Counted from the stretch's first letter, positions 7,593 through 15,682 are shown. The stretch: DNA of 34,307 nt from Candidatus Chromulinivoraceae bacterium (GCA_035478595.1 DATIJL010000015.1:1-34307), one strand, 5' to 3'. Notes: generated by a model from the sequence alone, not told the origin. Made by a program: numbers and translations.

Positions 7593-8120
7593 ATGGCCTA
7601 CCTCGTAATTGCATATCCAGAACTTCAACAAAGCGACTTTGATTGGATTCAAACCTATCGTAGACAAAACGATAGACAATTTTCTCTCGTAGAACCACAC
7701 TTTAGTATTGTTTTTGCTGTGAGTGATCTCGACAAAGATAGTTTCTTGAACGAAGTAAAACAAAAAATAGGTGACATCACAGCCTTTGATGTTGATCTTA
7801 AGGTAGCAACTATAAACAAAGATAATTCTGGCAACTACTATCACGAGTTCCTTGTACCTGATACTGGCTATTCAGACATTGTAAAACTCCACGATAAACT
7901 CTACTCTGGCTTATTAGCGCCGTATCTACGATTCGATGTTGATTTCATCCCACATATCAGTATTGGCGATAGCGAAGATGCGCAGATCTCAAAGAAGCGT
8001 GTTGACGAGCTGAATGCGCAAGGTGTATCGATCCATGGACGCATCGGGAGTGTTGATGTTATTGAGTATGCAGATGGAGCGGTGAGTACTGTGGAGAAGA
8101 TTGAGCTTAAGGCACTCTGA
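7593..8120 (+). CDS. 2H phosphoesterase (2'-5' RNA ligase-like)
   Basis: 175 residues with the two catalytic His-x-Ser motifs of the 2H superfamily: EPHFSIVF (His36, Ser38) and IPHISIG (His121, Ser123), 85 residues apart as expected. Members hydrolyse 2',3'-cyclic phosphates or 2'-5' bonds in RNA or nucleotides. TAAAAT (7581-7586) ends 6 bases before the ATG and there is no Shine-Dalgarno, so translation is probably leaderless. It is the first gene of a tight five-gene operon (2H, kinase, unknown, APH-like, AlaX-like). Confidence 0.85.
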   Translation: MAYLVIAYPELQQSDFDWIQTYRRQNDRQFSLVEPHFSIVFAVSDLDKDSFLNEVKQKIGDITAFDVDLKVATINKDNSGNYYHEFLVPDTGYSDIVKLHDKLYSGLLAPYLRFDVDFIPHISIGDSEDAQISKKRVDELNAQGVSIHGRIGSVDVIEYADGAVSTVEKIELKAL

Positions 8121-8190
8121 TGAAGTCAATTACCTTGTTGAGAGGACTGTTGCGGCATTATCTATATCAGAAAAAAGAGGACCTACTTTA

Positions 8191-8721
8191 ATGCCCCTCA
8201 TCTACATCACCGGTAACTCAGGAGCGGGTAAATCTTCAGTTAGAAAAGAACTACAGCACCGTGGCTACGAAGCCCACGACACGGACGACGATGACATTAC
8301 CGCCTGGGTGAATAATGCGACAGGCAATCTTGTCGAACAGCCGGACGACGAGAACGGCCACACAAGAGAGTGGTATGACCAACACGAGTGGAAAATGTCG
8401 AGACAGAAGGTTAAAGAGTTTGCCGAACTTGCTAAAGGTAAGACTATCTTCCTCTGTGGCTCACCAACAAATGCCGATGATATGCTCGATTTATATGACC
8501 AAGTAGTATGTCTTGTTCTCGATAAGGACACACTGCAATATAGAATTGCCAGTCGAACAGACCACGACTTTGGCAAAGCGCCTGATGAATTAGCAAGCAT
8601 CTTAGGCTGGCATGACCGGTTTCAGGATCGTTACAGAAACCTTGGAGCGGTGATGATTGACGTAACCCAGCCAATTAAAACAGTCGTAGATGAGATATTA
8701 GCAAAGGTACAAAACTCATGA
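8191..8721 (+). CDS. P-loop kinase/ATPase
   Basis: 176 residues from MPLIYIT; the open frame continues upstream into the preceding gene but the alignable protein begins here. The Walker A is GNSGAGKS (8-15). The next strand reads HRGYEAHDTDDDD, where the acidic residues would sit near the substrate in shikimate- or adenylate-kinase-like folds; IFLCGSPTNADDM (Walker B strand) and a lid-like RIASRTDHDFG follow. A small-molecule or nucleic-acid-end kinase is plausible, substrate unknown. It overlaps the next gene by 4 bases (ATGA). Confidence 0.8.
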   Translation: MPLIYITGNSGAGKSSVRKELQHRGYEAHDTDDDDITAWVNNATGNLVEQPDDENGHTREWYDQHEWKMSRQKVKEFAELAKGKTIFLCGSPTNADDMLDLYDQVVCLVLDKDTLQYRIASRTDHDFGKAPDELASILGWHDRFQDRYRNLGAVMIDVTQPIKTVVDEILAKVQNS

Positions 8722-9323
8722 TCCTCCTAAAAGAACTCCCCGAACCCTACATGGTAGCCGCCTTCCTCAAAGCAGAGTACTATTCCGAACGCTTCTCGGA
8801 TGACCTCAACCAAATACTGCGTAACCACCACATCGAAGACGCCCAGCTCATTACCGACCCAGATTGCACAAATGGTCGTGACAATACACGGCGCGCCCAA
8901 ATCCTCGGTGACTATCGCGGCTACAAACAGAACCGTGAAATATTTACCGACTTTCCAGAGCATCTCGTGTGGTATCAAGCAGAACTTACTCCTGAAGAGG
9001 TAGGAGAACTCCACTATGTTGACTATAGCTACTGGAATGAACTCTCAAACAATACCCATCTTGTAAAAGATGCCGTCAAGAATATTAAAAAAGGTACAGT
9101 TGTTTTTGACGTTAGTAACGATAGATTCTTTGATGTCGCAAAAGACATTGAAGAACGTGGTTATACCTATGAGCCAATGGTCTTTACCGGACACGATGAA
9201 ACATCAGCCCTGACCATTCTTGAAGGACATATGCGAGCAACTGCCATAGGGCTGGCAGGAAGTAAAGCACCAAAGGTAATCCCTGCAATCGTAGGATATG
9301 AAGTAAGGGTCGCGAACATATAA
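8718..9323 (+). CDS. Unknown operon protein with ParB-like motif
   Basis: 201 residues. I do not recognise a family firmly. A C-terminal segment SALTILEGHMRATAIG followed by KVIPAIVGYEV resembles the ParB/Srx fold signature (..EGhhR..A) but the upstream ParB helices are not obvious. The N-terminal half is acidic, with WYQAELTPEEVGELHYVDYSYWNELSNNT. No signal peptide or membrane segment. It is tied into the operon by a 4-base overlap with the kinase and a 2-base gap to the APH-like gene, implying a shared function with them. Confidence 0.6.
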   Translation: MILLKELPEPYMVAAFLKAEYYSERFSDDLNQILRNHHIEDAQLITDPDCTNGRDNTRRAQILGDYRGYKQNREIFTDFPEHLVWYQAELTPEEVGELHYVDYSYWNELSNNTHLVKDAVKNIKKGTVVFDVSNDRFFDVAKDIEERGYTYEPMVFTGHDETSALTILEGHMRATAIGLAGSKAPKVIPAIVGYEVRVANI

Positions 9324-9325
9324 TC

Positions 9326-10297
9326 ATGAACCCAGAAACCACGCTCACCCCAAAACAAATTACCACCATCTTTAAAGAACATGGTCTCGCAGAACTACCA
9401 GAGATTACTCGTATTACCGTCGGCTTCACCAATGAGGTTTACCAGGTTGATGATTATATTCTCAAAGTCTGCGTCAAAGAAGCGAATGAACCAAACTTCC
9501 GTAAAGAAGAGTTTCTCTACGAGTTATTACAAGCAACTGTACCCGTCCCGCACATTGTTGTTGCCGATGATTCTCGTACGCTTCTCAACAAACCATATAT
9601 GATCTATCGCAAGCTACCTGGTGAGCCAGTTGCCACTCATTGGCACAAGATGACTAATGAACAGCGTCGAGCACTCATCAAAACGCTCTGCATGTATCTC
9701 AAAGCCATAGATACCACACCACTAGAGCAATACAATGAGCAACTTCATGTCGATCCTCATTTCAGCTGGCAAGAACACGTCTGTAGCAGGATAGATGAAA
9801 AACTTATAGTCCTTGCTAAGCAGAAACTTTTGCCAGATGCAACAATCGCACAGATCAAAGCGTTTATCGAAGAGAACAAGCATGTCCTTCGCGAACAGCC
9901 GCTCGGGCTCACTTTTTGGGATGTTCACTTCGACAATATTCTCGTTAATGACAATTACCAGTTGAGTGGCCTCATCGATTTTGAAAGTATTGATGTCTAT
10001 CCAATAGATTATCGCCTTATGACAGTAGATATCATGCAACGCTACCCGCAGCTCTACTTAAGCGAGGAGGTGGAACCATTTGCTAAGAAAGAGGATTACG
10101 AACATATTATGGACTGGTACGAGGAATTTTATCCAGAACTATTCGCATTTCCAGACATCGAAAAACGCATTGATTTCTATGATCTGCTAGATATCGTCAG
10201 TAAGCTACCAGAGTGGCCGACGGCAAGAAATCTATGGGAGAGGTTGACTGTAATTTTGGATAGTAAATGTTACGTCCGTAGAAAATATGGAAGATGA
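9326..10297 (+). CDS. Aminoglycoside-phosphotransferase-fold kinase with altered catalytic loop
   Basis: 323 residues of the APH/choline-kinase-like fold. An N-lobe with the likely ATP lysine Lys47 (ILKVCVKE) is followed by VPVPHIVVADD, the MIYRKLPGEP hinge, the catalytic loop FWDVHFDNIL (197-206; Asp199, Asn204) and the metal-binding LIDFE (Asp218). The canonical HGD is FWD here: the His-Gly pair is replaced while the catalytic Asp, Asn and Mg-binding Asp remain. The substrate could be a small metabolite; resistance should not be assumed. It lies 2 bases after the previous gene and overlaps the AlaX-like gene by 11 bases. Confidence 0.8.
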   Translation: MNPETTLTPKQITTIFKEHGLAELPEITRITVGFTNEVYQVDDYILKVCVKEANEPNFRKEEFLYELLQATVPVPHIVVADDSRTLLNKPYMIYRKLPGEPVATHWHKMTNEQRRALIKTLCMYLKAIDTTPLEQYNEQLHVDPHFSWQEHVCSRIDEKLIVLAKQKLLPDATIAQIKAFIEENKHVLREQPLGLTFWDVHFDNILVNDNYQLSGLIDFESIDVYPIDYRLMTVDIMQRYPQLYLSEEVEPFAKKEDYEHIMDWYEEFYPELFAFPDIEKRIDFYDLLDIVSKLPEWPTARNLWERLTVILDSKCYVRRKYGR

Positions 10298-10958
10298 TCG
10301 CATCGACATTCAGCTCGATAAGACCTGTTTTTACCCTCGTGGTGGCGAACAGGATTGGGACAAGGGAATAATTACGAATGAGAGTAGCCCTGCAACTTTC
10401 GCAGTGCATGAGGTACGCCTCGACGAGAACGCTGTCGTGCACCACATTGGAGTATATCAGTCTGGCGAGCTGAAGAGCGGAGATACAGTACACTGCTCCG
10501 TCGATGCAAACCGCCGCGAAATCAATACCCGCCTACACTCCGCCGGGCATTTGGTAGACATGGCCGTAGATCACCTTGGACTTTCTTGGATCGCCGGCAA
10601 AGGTGCCCATTATCCTCACATGAGTTTCGTAGAATACGATGCCGTAATCACTCCTAAAGAAGCTGAAATAATCCAAAAGGACATTGAGAGGGTTGCCAAC
10701 AAATTAATCGCTAAGGGCAGTCGAAACGAGATCCGTTTTATGCCCTTTTCCGCAATGCACACCGTCTGTAAACACGTGCCTGAGAATATCCCCACAACAA
10801 AGCCTGCGCGCGTCGTGCTTTATGATGAGGCTTTTGGCATCCCTTGCGGTGGCACGCATGTCAAAGATGTGCACGATATTGGTCGCATAACAATCTCTAA
10901 GGTAAAGAGTAAAAAAGGTATTACTAAAGTTTCGTATACCGTTGAAGGGATTAACTAG
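10287..10958 (+). CDS. AlaX-like alanyl-tRNA editing protein
   Basis: 223 residues, matching stand-alone AlaRS editing proteins. Motifs: FYPRGGEQ followed by DKG (substrate loop), HSAGH (84-88; metal ligands His84, His88), CGGTH (187-191; metal ligands Cys187, His191) and IGRITISKVKSKKG near the end. The family hydrolyses Ser- or Gly-tRNA-Ala mischarged by AlaRS. The start overlaps the end of the APH-like gene by 11 bases and it ends the operon. Confidence 0.9.
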   Translation: MEDDRIDIQLDKTCFYPRGGEQDWDKGIITNESSPATFAVHEVRLDENAVVHHIGVYQSGELKSGDTVHCSVDANRREINTRLHSAGHLVDMAVDHLGLSWIAGKGAHYPHMSFVEYDAVITPKEAEIIQKDIERVANKLIAKGSRNEIRFMPFSAMHTVCKHVPENIPTTKPARVVLYDEAFGIPCGGTHVKDVHDIGRITISKVKSKKGITKVSYTVEGIN

Positions 10959-10983
10959 ACAGAGAGTATTCCTAGGGTTCATC

Positions 10984-11012
10984 TTACAACTTTCAATGCT
11001 AACCTATATACT
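10984..11012 (+). promoter_or_regulatory. Promoter giving a leaderless DUF2130 mRNA
   Basis: TTACAA (10984-10989), 17-base spacer, TATACT (11007-11012). The expected start site (~11019) is within 2-3 bases of the ATG at 11021, and no Shine-Dalgarno exists. Confidence 0.55.
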
Positions 11013-11020
11013 TATAGACA

Positions 11021-12265
11021 ATGAAGATCGTCAAGATATCCATACAAGATGAAAACACTTTAGTCCTGCAGGAGGATGCTTCAAAGGGGGACTTAATCGA
11101 TCTTAAGTCGATTCATGAAATTGACATCGACAAAGGAACGATCGAAAACGTCGTTAGCTCGATTAAAAAAGACAAGTTTAGGGAAGAACTCGAAAAAGCA
11201 GTCAAAGCAAAAGATCAAGAATATGAGCTTAAACTTCAACTAGAGGCAAAGGCGATAGCCGAAAAAGCCAACGTAACCCTAGGCGATAAAGATGCACTTA
11301 TCACTCGGCTTCAAGGCATAGTTGACTCGTCAGAGATTGCCAAAGAGCTCGCTGTAACTAAAGCAGTAGGCTCAGTAGAAAAAGAGCGTGATGAGCTCAA
11401 GGTCAAATTGTCTTCAGAAGAACTAGACAAAAAACGTATTGAATCATCATTAACTGAAAAATACGAAACCCAAATTAAAGATCGAAATGATACCATCGAA
11501 CGCCTTAAGGATATGAAGGCTAAACTTTCCATAAAACTTCTCGGTGAAAATCTCGAGCAACATTGTCAAAATGAGTTCAATAATGTTCGAAGTGGCATGT
11601 TTCCCTTTGCTTATTTCGAGAAGGATAACGAAGCGGTTGAAGGTACGAAGGGCGATTACGTTTATCGTGATTATGAGTCCAAAGACGGCATCGAAATCAT
11701 CTCAATCATGTTTGAGATGAAAGATGAGCAAGACACTTCCGTAAACAAAAAGACTGTAGAAAGTCATCTAAGAAAACTGGACGAAGACCGCAGAAAGAAA
11801 AAATGTGAATACGCGGTTCTTGTAACTCTACTTGAAGCCGATAACGAACTTTACAACCGCGGCATCGTAGATGTCTCTTACAAATATAACAAGATGTTTG
11901 TTGTCCGACCACAATTCTTTCTTCCTTTAATCTCTCTACTCAAGAATGCCGGTCTAAAGTCGGCTGAAGACAAACGTCAGTTACTGTTAGCTAAAAACAG
12001 CAATATCGACATCGAGAATTTCGTAGATAACGTGGAAACATGGAAAACTAGTTGGTCTGGCAATATGAAAAATGCGGCAAAGAAACACTCCGAAGCGATC
12101 GACCAAATCGAAAAAGCCATCAAAGACCTTGAGAAGGTTCGAGATGCGCTTACTATGTCTGACAAACATTTATTGACTGCAGAGAACAAAATGGACGACC
12201 TAACCGTAAAGCGACTGACAAAGAATGCCCCATCAGTTGCAGAGCGATTTAGAGAACTTGGGTAA
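11021..12265 (+). CDS. DUF2130 coiled-coil protein
   Basis: 414 residues. The N-terminal ~60 residues form a small beta region, ~60-165 a long coiled coil (many E/K heptads), and ~170-310 the DUF2130 core with its recognisable series: LGENLEQHCQNEFN, FAYFEKDNEAVEGTKGDYVYR, IMFEMKDEQDT, EDRRKKKCEYAVLVTLLE and VRPQFFLPLISLLKNA. A second coiled coil lies at ~340-390. The core resembles PD-(D/E)XK-type folds, so a DNA- or RNA-directed role is possible but unproven. It is a single-gene unit following the AlaX operon. Confidence 0.85.
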   Translation: MKIVKISIQDENTLVLQEDASKGDLIDLKSIHEIDIDKGTIENVVSSIKKDKFREELEKAVKAKDQEYELKLQLEAKAIAEKANVTLGDKDALITRLQGIVDSSEIAKELAVTKAVGSVEKERDELKVKLSSEELDKKRIESSLTEKYETQIKDRNDTIERLKDMKAKLSIKLLGENLEQHCQNEFNNVRSGMFPFAYFEKDNEAVEGTKGDYVYRDYESKDGIEIISIMFEMKDEQDTSVNKKTVESHLRKLDEDRRKKKCEYAVLVTLLEADNELYNRGIVDVSYKYNKMFVVRPQFFLPLISLLKNAGLKSAEDKRQLLLAKNSNIDIENFVDNVETWKTSWSGNMKNAAKKHSEAIDQIEKAIKDLEKVRDALTMSDKHLLTAENKMDDLTVKRLTKNAPSVAERFRELG

Positions 12266-12315
12266 GGAACCTGTCCATATACACTGACGCAAAAAGCATG
12301 TCGACCCAAGCATCT

Positions 12316-12344
12316 TTGACAAATTTATCAATTAAGTATATATT
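12316..12344 (+). promoter_or_regulatory. Consensus promoter of a GC-rich unit
   Basis: TTGACA (12316-12321), 17-base spacer, TATATT (12339-12344). Its AT-rich sequence abruptly changes to GC-rich coding DNA about 40 bases later. Confidence 0.75.
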
Positions 12345-12387
12345 ATTTTTGTAAGCAGTTTGCCTTCGAGCAGGGAGAGACACCCTC

Positions 12388-12651
12388 ATGAGCGACGAGA
12401 ACATGCAAGCCGTCCTGGGAGTCCTGGAGGACGCGTGCCTCGCGACCGAGAAGGGCAAGGCCCCGGGCAACGCCAAGCTGGTCTGGATGACGATCGCAGA
12501 GATCGCCACGGCCGGCGGCATGTCCGAGGCGGCAGCCGAGGACGGTGTGGGCACCGGCGTCAGGGAGGGTCTGGTCTCCAAGGGGACCGGCAACAACGAG
12601 GGCAAGTATGCCCTCAACGACCCCGACCTGAACCAGAAGTACACCGTGTAG
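12388..12651 (+). CDS. Small winged-helix-like orphan protein (GC-rich unit)
   Basis: 87 residues, GC-rich with G/C in most third positions, unlike the flanking genes. The fold suggestion is a winged helix: a helix MQAVLGVLEDACLATEK, a helix-turn-helix around MTIAEIATAGGMSEAAAEDG, then the wing GLVSKGTGNNEGKYALNDP. GGGAGAG lies about 10 bases before the ATG. It has its own consensus promoter and a perfect 18-bp hairpin 20 bases after the stop, so it is a complete single-gene unit. I find no known family; DNA binding is inferred from pattern. Confidence 0.7.
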   Translation: MSDENMQAVLGVLEDACLATEKGKAPGNAKLVWMTIAEIATAGGMSEAAAEDGVGTGVREGLVSKGTGNNEGKYALNDPDLNQKYTV

Positions 12652-12670
12652 CCTCGGCTACTGCTACAAG

Positions 12671-12707
12671 CTGCCACCCGACCGAGCAATGCTCGGTCGG
12701 GTGGCAG
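12671..12707 (+). terminator. Perfect GC-rich hairpin after the 12388 unit
   Basis: Eighteen-base arms (12671-12688 and 12690-12707) pair perfectly around one base. The T-run (12718-12724) comes ~11 bases later, so it may be a terminator or an mRNA 3'-end stabiliser. Confidence 0.7.
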
Positions 12708-12880
12708 TGCACTAACCTTTTTTGAAATTTTTATATTAGCCTTCAAAAACAAACAGCACAGGTAGGTGGCGTTGCTTTGAGTGTCGTCATGTTTTGATAC
12801 GGGCTGCTTAAGGATACGCTCAAAACGAACAAAACTACACAATCAACACATCAATTTCAAAAGCGTAGCCAGCACATAAT

Positions 12881-12916
12881 AAAAATAGGTAGACCTTTTT
12901 CGGTCTACCTATTTTT
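12881..12916 (-). terminator. Terminator of the ArsR-YCII operon
   Basis: AAAAATAGGTAGACC and GGTCTACCTATTTTT form a perfect 15-bp stem around TTTTTC, with T-runs on both sides; it lies 20 bases after the YCII gene. Confidence 0.85.
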
Positions 12917-12935
12917 ACACTAAGAATGACGCAAT

Positions 12936-13250
12936 CTACATTGGTATGGTTTCGTAGACTCGTATTTCGCAGTTTGGAGCATTGCCATACGGGCTTTCCA
13001 AGACAAGCTTAGATGCCTCCTCGAGACTTTCGGCACTTATCATGTAATACCCCACAGCTGTATCAGTGAGCGTGTTTATGCTGCCTTCTTTAACAATAGC
13101 GCGGTCCGATGGAGCAAGCGGATTGCCACCATCAACGATACGACTTCCGAGTTTAGTAAAGAATTCACCCCATGCTTGCTGCTGTTCAGGTGAAAGATCC
13201 CGTGGCAATTCTGGTTTAGTATTATGACCAACGATAAGATATTTCTTCAT
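12936..13250 (-). CDS. YCII/DGPF-related small protein
   Basis: 104 residues with a ferredoxin-like alpha+beta pattern: KYLIVGHNT strand, helix LSPEQQQAWGEFFTKLGSRI, IVDGGNPLAP turn, VGYYMISAESLEEASKLVL strand-helix, and NCEIRVYETIPM closing strand. This fits the YCII family, small dimeric proteins with a proposed His-Asp active site. The gene begins 1 base after the ArsR gene stop, so both are one operon, a common pairing for ArsR-like regulators. Its reaction is unknown. Confidence 0.8.
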   Translation of the reverse strand: MKKYLIVGHNTKPELPRDLSPEQQQAWGEFFTKLGSRIVDGGNPLAPSDRAIVKEGSINTLTDTAVGYYMISAESLEEASKLVLESPYGNAPNCEIRVYETIPM

Positions 13251-13251
13251 T

Positions 13252-13611
13252 TTATACTCCTTTGTTATTACTACCTGCTGTTAAGTACTCAACGTAGTTC
13301 TCCAGTGTCTCGTCATCATTGCCGTATTCTAAGTGGTACTGTGTCATCCAATATTGAGCAGCGGTGAATGAGTCTCTTCGAATCGCTACAAAATTCGTAC
13401 GACCGACCTTGCGCCGCAGAATAAGCTGAGCATCCTCGAGCGTACGGATATGCCTATGAATAGAAGGCAACGACATGTCATGCTCTTCAGCCAATTGACT
13501 AACAGTGGCGGGATGAAATGAAAGCGTCCTCACTATTTCACGTCGCTTTTCGTTACTCAATGCAGCAAAGACCATATCGAGAATAGCTGAATTAGTATCT
13601 TTACTTAACAT
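13252..13611 (-). CDS. ArsR-family winged-helix regulator
   Basis: 119 residues. The winged helix covers ~10-80: VFAALSNEKRREIVRTLS, then HPATVSQLAEEHDMS, LPSIHRHIRTLEDA (recognition helix) and the wing LILRRKVGRTNFVAI. No Cys-rich metal site, so it belongs to the non-metal ArsR group that often controls YCII/SRPBCC genes. The C-terminal helix region includes AQYWMTQYHLEYG. A 22-base palindrome overlaps its own -10, start site and start codon, which implies autoregulation and a leaderless mRNA. The YCII gene follows directly. Confidence 0.85.
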   Translation of the reverse strand: MLSKDTNSAILDMVFAALSNEKRREIVRTLSFHPATVSQLAEEHDMSLPSIHRHIRTLEDAQLILRRKVGRTNFVAIRRDSFTAAQYWMTQYHLEYGNDDETLENYVEYLTAGSNNKGV

Positions 13612-13648
13612 ACATGTTAAGTATACGACTCTTTCGATTCAAAAGCAA
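13602..13648 (-). promoter_or_regulatory. ArsR promoter with 22-base palindromic operator
   Basis: On the minus strand TTGCTT (13643-13648), 17 bases, TATACT (13620-13625). The palindrome TACTTAACAT-AC-ATGTTAAGTA (13602-13623) covers the last part of the -10, the start site and the ATG (13609-13611). Occupancy would block initiation fully. Confidence 0.75.
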
Positions 13649-13759
13649 TAAGCCTTAAAATCATATAATCCTTGCTCGTAGTTTTATCGTAATATCCAGC
13701 GCCCTGCCTGTTGCAGACAGCATAGAATGACTTCGAAAATAAAATAATGAAGGCTGTTC

Positions 13760-14065
13760 CTAAATACCAACGCCACCAATAATCGTTGCAGTGGTAGGCC
13801 TATCGATCGAGGCAACGAGTGGCATAAACGTGTCTTTTAATTCTTTTGCCACCTCAGGTCTTGCGCCGAAGGCGTCTTTAGCTTCTTTAGATGTCCACAA
13901 CTCCGCTATGCATATGGTATTAGGCTCTTCGGTACGACCGATAAGATAATAGATGCATTCAGGAATATCTTTAAGTAGGTTACTACTTTCCTGCAGTTGT
14001 TGAATAAGCTGATCATATTTATTAGGTTGAGCGGTCACTTTTACGCATTGTATATATGGTTTCAT
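13760..14065 (-). CDS. Antibiotic-biosynthesis-monooxygenase (ABM)-fold protein
   Basis: 101 residues of the dimeric ferredoxin-like ABM fold: CVKVTAQPNKYDQLIQQLQE (strand-helix), ECIYYLIGRTEEPNTICIAELW (two strands), then SKEAKDAFGARPEVAKEL (helix). Members are cofactor-free oxygenases or heme-degrading enzymes, and many have no known role; the Asn/Trp/Phe pattern of heme oxygenases is not clear here. It lies 57 bases downstream of the TetR gene on the same strand and is probably co-transcribed and controlled by it. Confidence 0.8.
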   Translation of the reverse strand: MKPYIQCVKVTAQPNKYDQLIQQLQESSNLLKDIPECIYYLIGRTEEPNTICIAELWTSKEAKDAFGARPEVAKELKDTFMPLVASIDRPTTATIIGGVGI

Positions 14066-14122
14066 GGTTTTTATCCTTTATTGATATTCATGGTTAGTAT
14101 AAATTGCGATAGCGCTTAAACA

Positions 14123-14719
14123 TCATGCCAAAAAAGCATGTCGGAATAGCTCGATGAGCTCATCAGCATGTTTCCTGACATTGTAATTTTGTTGACTGTA
14201 CAATTTTGTAGCCACTCCGTTTAAAGCCATCCGTAACGTTAATGCTGCAATGTCTGTATCAAATTTCCTTAATACTCCTTTCTTTTGTCCGGACAAAAAA
14301 ACATCCGCAAGATCAGAAAGCTCACGCTCATATAGAGTTACAGCGAGACTCTCGTGCTTTAGCGGTTGAAAGTTGGATCGTATAGTTTGCAGCGCCTTTA
14401 TGCATGTTGGATATTGCTGGTAAAACTGACAACTCAATTCTATAAAACTCCGAATTTGCTCCCACTCGTTTGTCGTTTGCCAAATTTGAGATGACATATA
14501 GTCACGTGCCGCCGCATAGATATAGGCAATCGTCTCTTGCATTAATTCCTCTTTAGTAGGGAAGTGGTATTGAATCACACCCTTACTAACGTCAAGACGG
14601 TTGCTTATTTCACCAATTGTGGCCCGCGCGTATCCCTCATCAGCAATGGTCTCTACGACACATTGAAGTATGCGTCGCTGCGTTGATGTGATGGTAGCAC
14701 GTGGGATATAAGTTTCCAT
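14123..14719 (-). CDS. TetR-family repressor
   Basis: 198 residues, typical TetR length. The N-terminal HTH (~10-55) is ILQCVVETIADEGYARATIG, EISNRLDVSKGVIQYHF then PTKEELM. The C-terminal domain is all-helical with aromatics suggesting a ligand pocket. It is divergent from a DUF998 membrane protein; the gap holds a 44-base symmetric operator. Likely represses itself, the ABM gene and the membrane protein gene; the inducing ligand is unknown. Confidence 0.9.
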   Translation of the reverse strand: METYIPRATITSTQRRILQCVVETIADEGYARATIGEISNRLDVSKGVIQYHFPTKEELMQETIAYIYAAARDYMSSQIWQTTNEWEQIRSFIELSCQFYQQYPTCIKALQTIRSNFQPLKHESLAVTLYERELSDLADVFLSGQKKGVLRKFDTDIAALTLRMALNGVATKLYSQQNYNVRKHADELIELFRHAFLA

Positions 14720-14733
14720 TGTTGTCCTGGTAA

Positions 14734-14777
14734 TTGTATGCTAAATTTAGTACAAACGTACTAAATTTAGCATACAA
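14734..14777. promoter_or_regulatory. 44-base perfectly symmetric double TetR operator
   Basis: The 20-base arms at 14734-14753 and 14758-14777 are exact reverse complements around AAAC. Each arm contains its own palindrome CTAAATTTAG (14741-14750 and 14761-14770), spaced 20 bases, two helical turns. This suits two repressor dimers on one DNA face, midway between the TetR and DUF998 genes. Confidence 0.85.
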
Positions 14778-14791
14778 AAGGAGAGAGAATT

Positions 14792-15496
14792 ATGCAATCA
14801 TCTCGGCGTCTGACAAACAATTTAACACGATATAAATGGCTCGTACGAGGGACGGCCTGCCTGTTTCTCCTTAGCATCTTTTTCATAGGACAGGTAATCA
14901 CGCAATTTAGTACGACAACTCCATATAGTATAAAAAACCAATCAATAAGTTCTCTTGGAATCACCGTTTGCGAAAACTTCAAAGAGCCACAGACGCAACA
15001 ACAATTTTATGTTTGTTCGCCGCTGCATCTAGTTATGGATGCGACGTTCATCTTAACTGGCCTGTTGACCATGTTAGCAACCACTCTTGTAGTACGTCCT
15101 CTCTGGCCGGGAAGAAAGGCACGAAGTGTGGGAATATTTCTCCTTTTCTTTGGCGGCATCGAAGAGGTTGTAGCCGGATTCTCGCCACTTGACCTAAATC
15201 CATTCCTTCACAGTTTATCGGGTGGCCTTGCAATTACCGCATTAAATATCGGCATGTTGTTACTTGGGTTTGCGGCTGTTAAAAGTCACCGCCTTTTAGG
15301 ATCATATGCACTCGCTTGGGGAACGATAGGGATGATCGGATTCTTCATGAGCGGAACACCACCTTATGTCTGGCTAGGATATGGAGGATGGGAGCGTGTT
15401 GCAGGATACGCATTCCCACTCTGGGGTATCAGCATGGGAGCATATTGGTTTATCCAACTAAAAATCCTTGAAAAGACTCCCTTTTCTAAAAAATAA
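14792..15496 (+). CDS. DUF998 family membrane protein
   Basis: 234 residues with about six to seven predicted membrane helices: ~20-40 (ACLFLLSIFFIGQVI), ~80-105 (MDATFILTGLLTMLATTLVV), ~113-130 (VGIFLLFFGGIEEVVAG), ~145-165, ~172-190 and ~205-222. The external loop carries two cysteines (TVCENFK, FYVCSPL) that could pair. Organisation fits DUF998/DUF998-like integral proteins of unknown function. AGGAGAG is just upstream of the ATG. The symmetric operator immediately upstream points to TetR control. Confidence 0.8.
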   Translation: MQSSRRLTNNLTRYKWLVRGTACLFLLSIFFIGQVITQFSTTTPYSIKNQSISSLGITVCENFKEPQTQQQFYVCSPLHLVMDATFILTGLLTMLATTLVVRPLWPGRKARSVGIFLLFFGGIEEVVAGFSPLDLNPFLHSLSGGLAITALNIGMLLLGFAAVKSHRLLGSYALAWGTIGMIGFFMSGTPPYVWLGYGGWERVAGYAFPLWGISMGAYWFIQLKILEKTPFSKK

Positions 15497-15650
15497 CACA
15501 CCTTTACCTCCTCTATTTATTCTGCTCCTTCAGGCATATGTAGGCTTTTGCCTGAGGTTTGTTGACACTTCGGAAAAACATCCGGATCACAACTCTCTGC
15601 TCACCCGACTAACATCCTTGAGCATACATACTCCAGAATGATAGTCGTGC

Positions 15651-15682
15651 ACCCTGGCCGTGCATACATACACGGCCAGGGT
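15651..15682 (-). terminator. Hairpin terminator of the 15710 unit
   Basis: ACCCTGGCCGTG and CACGGCCAGGGT form a perfect 12-bp stem with an 8-base loop, 27 bases beyond the stop of the minus-strand gene. There is no strong T-run on that strand. Confidence 0.65.
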
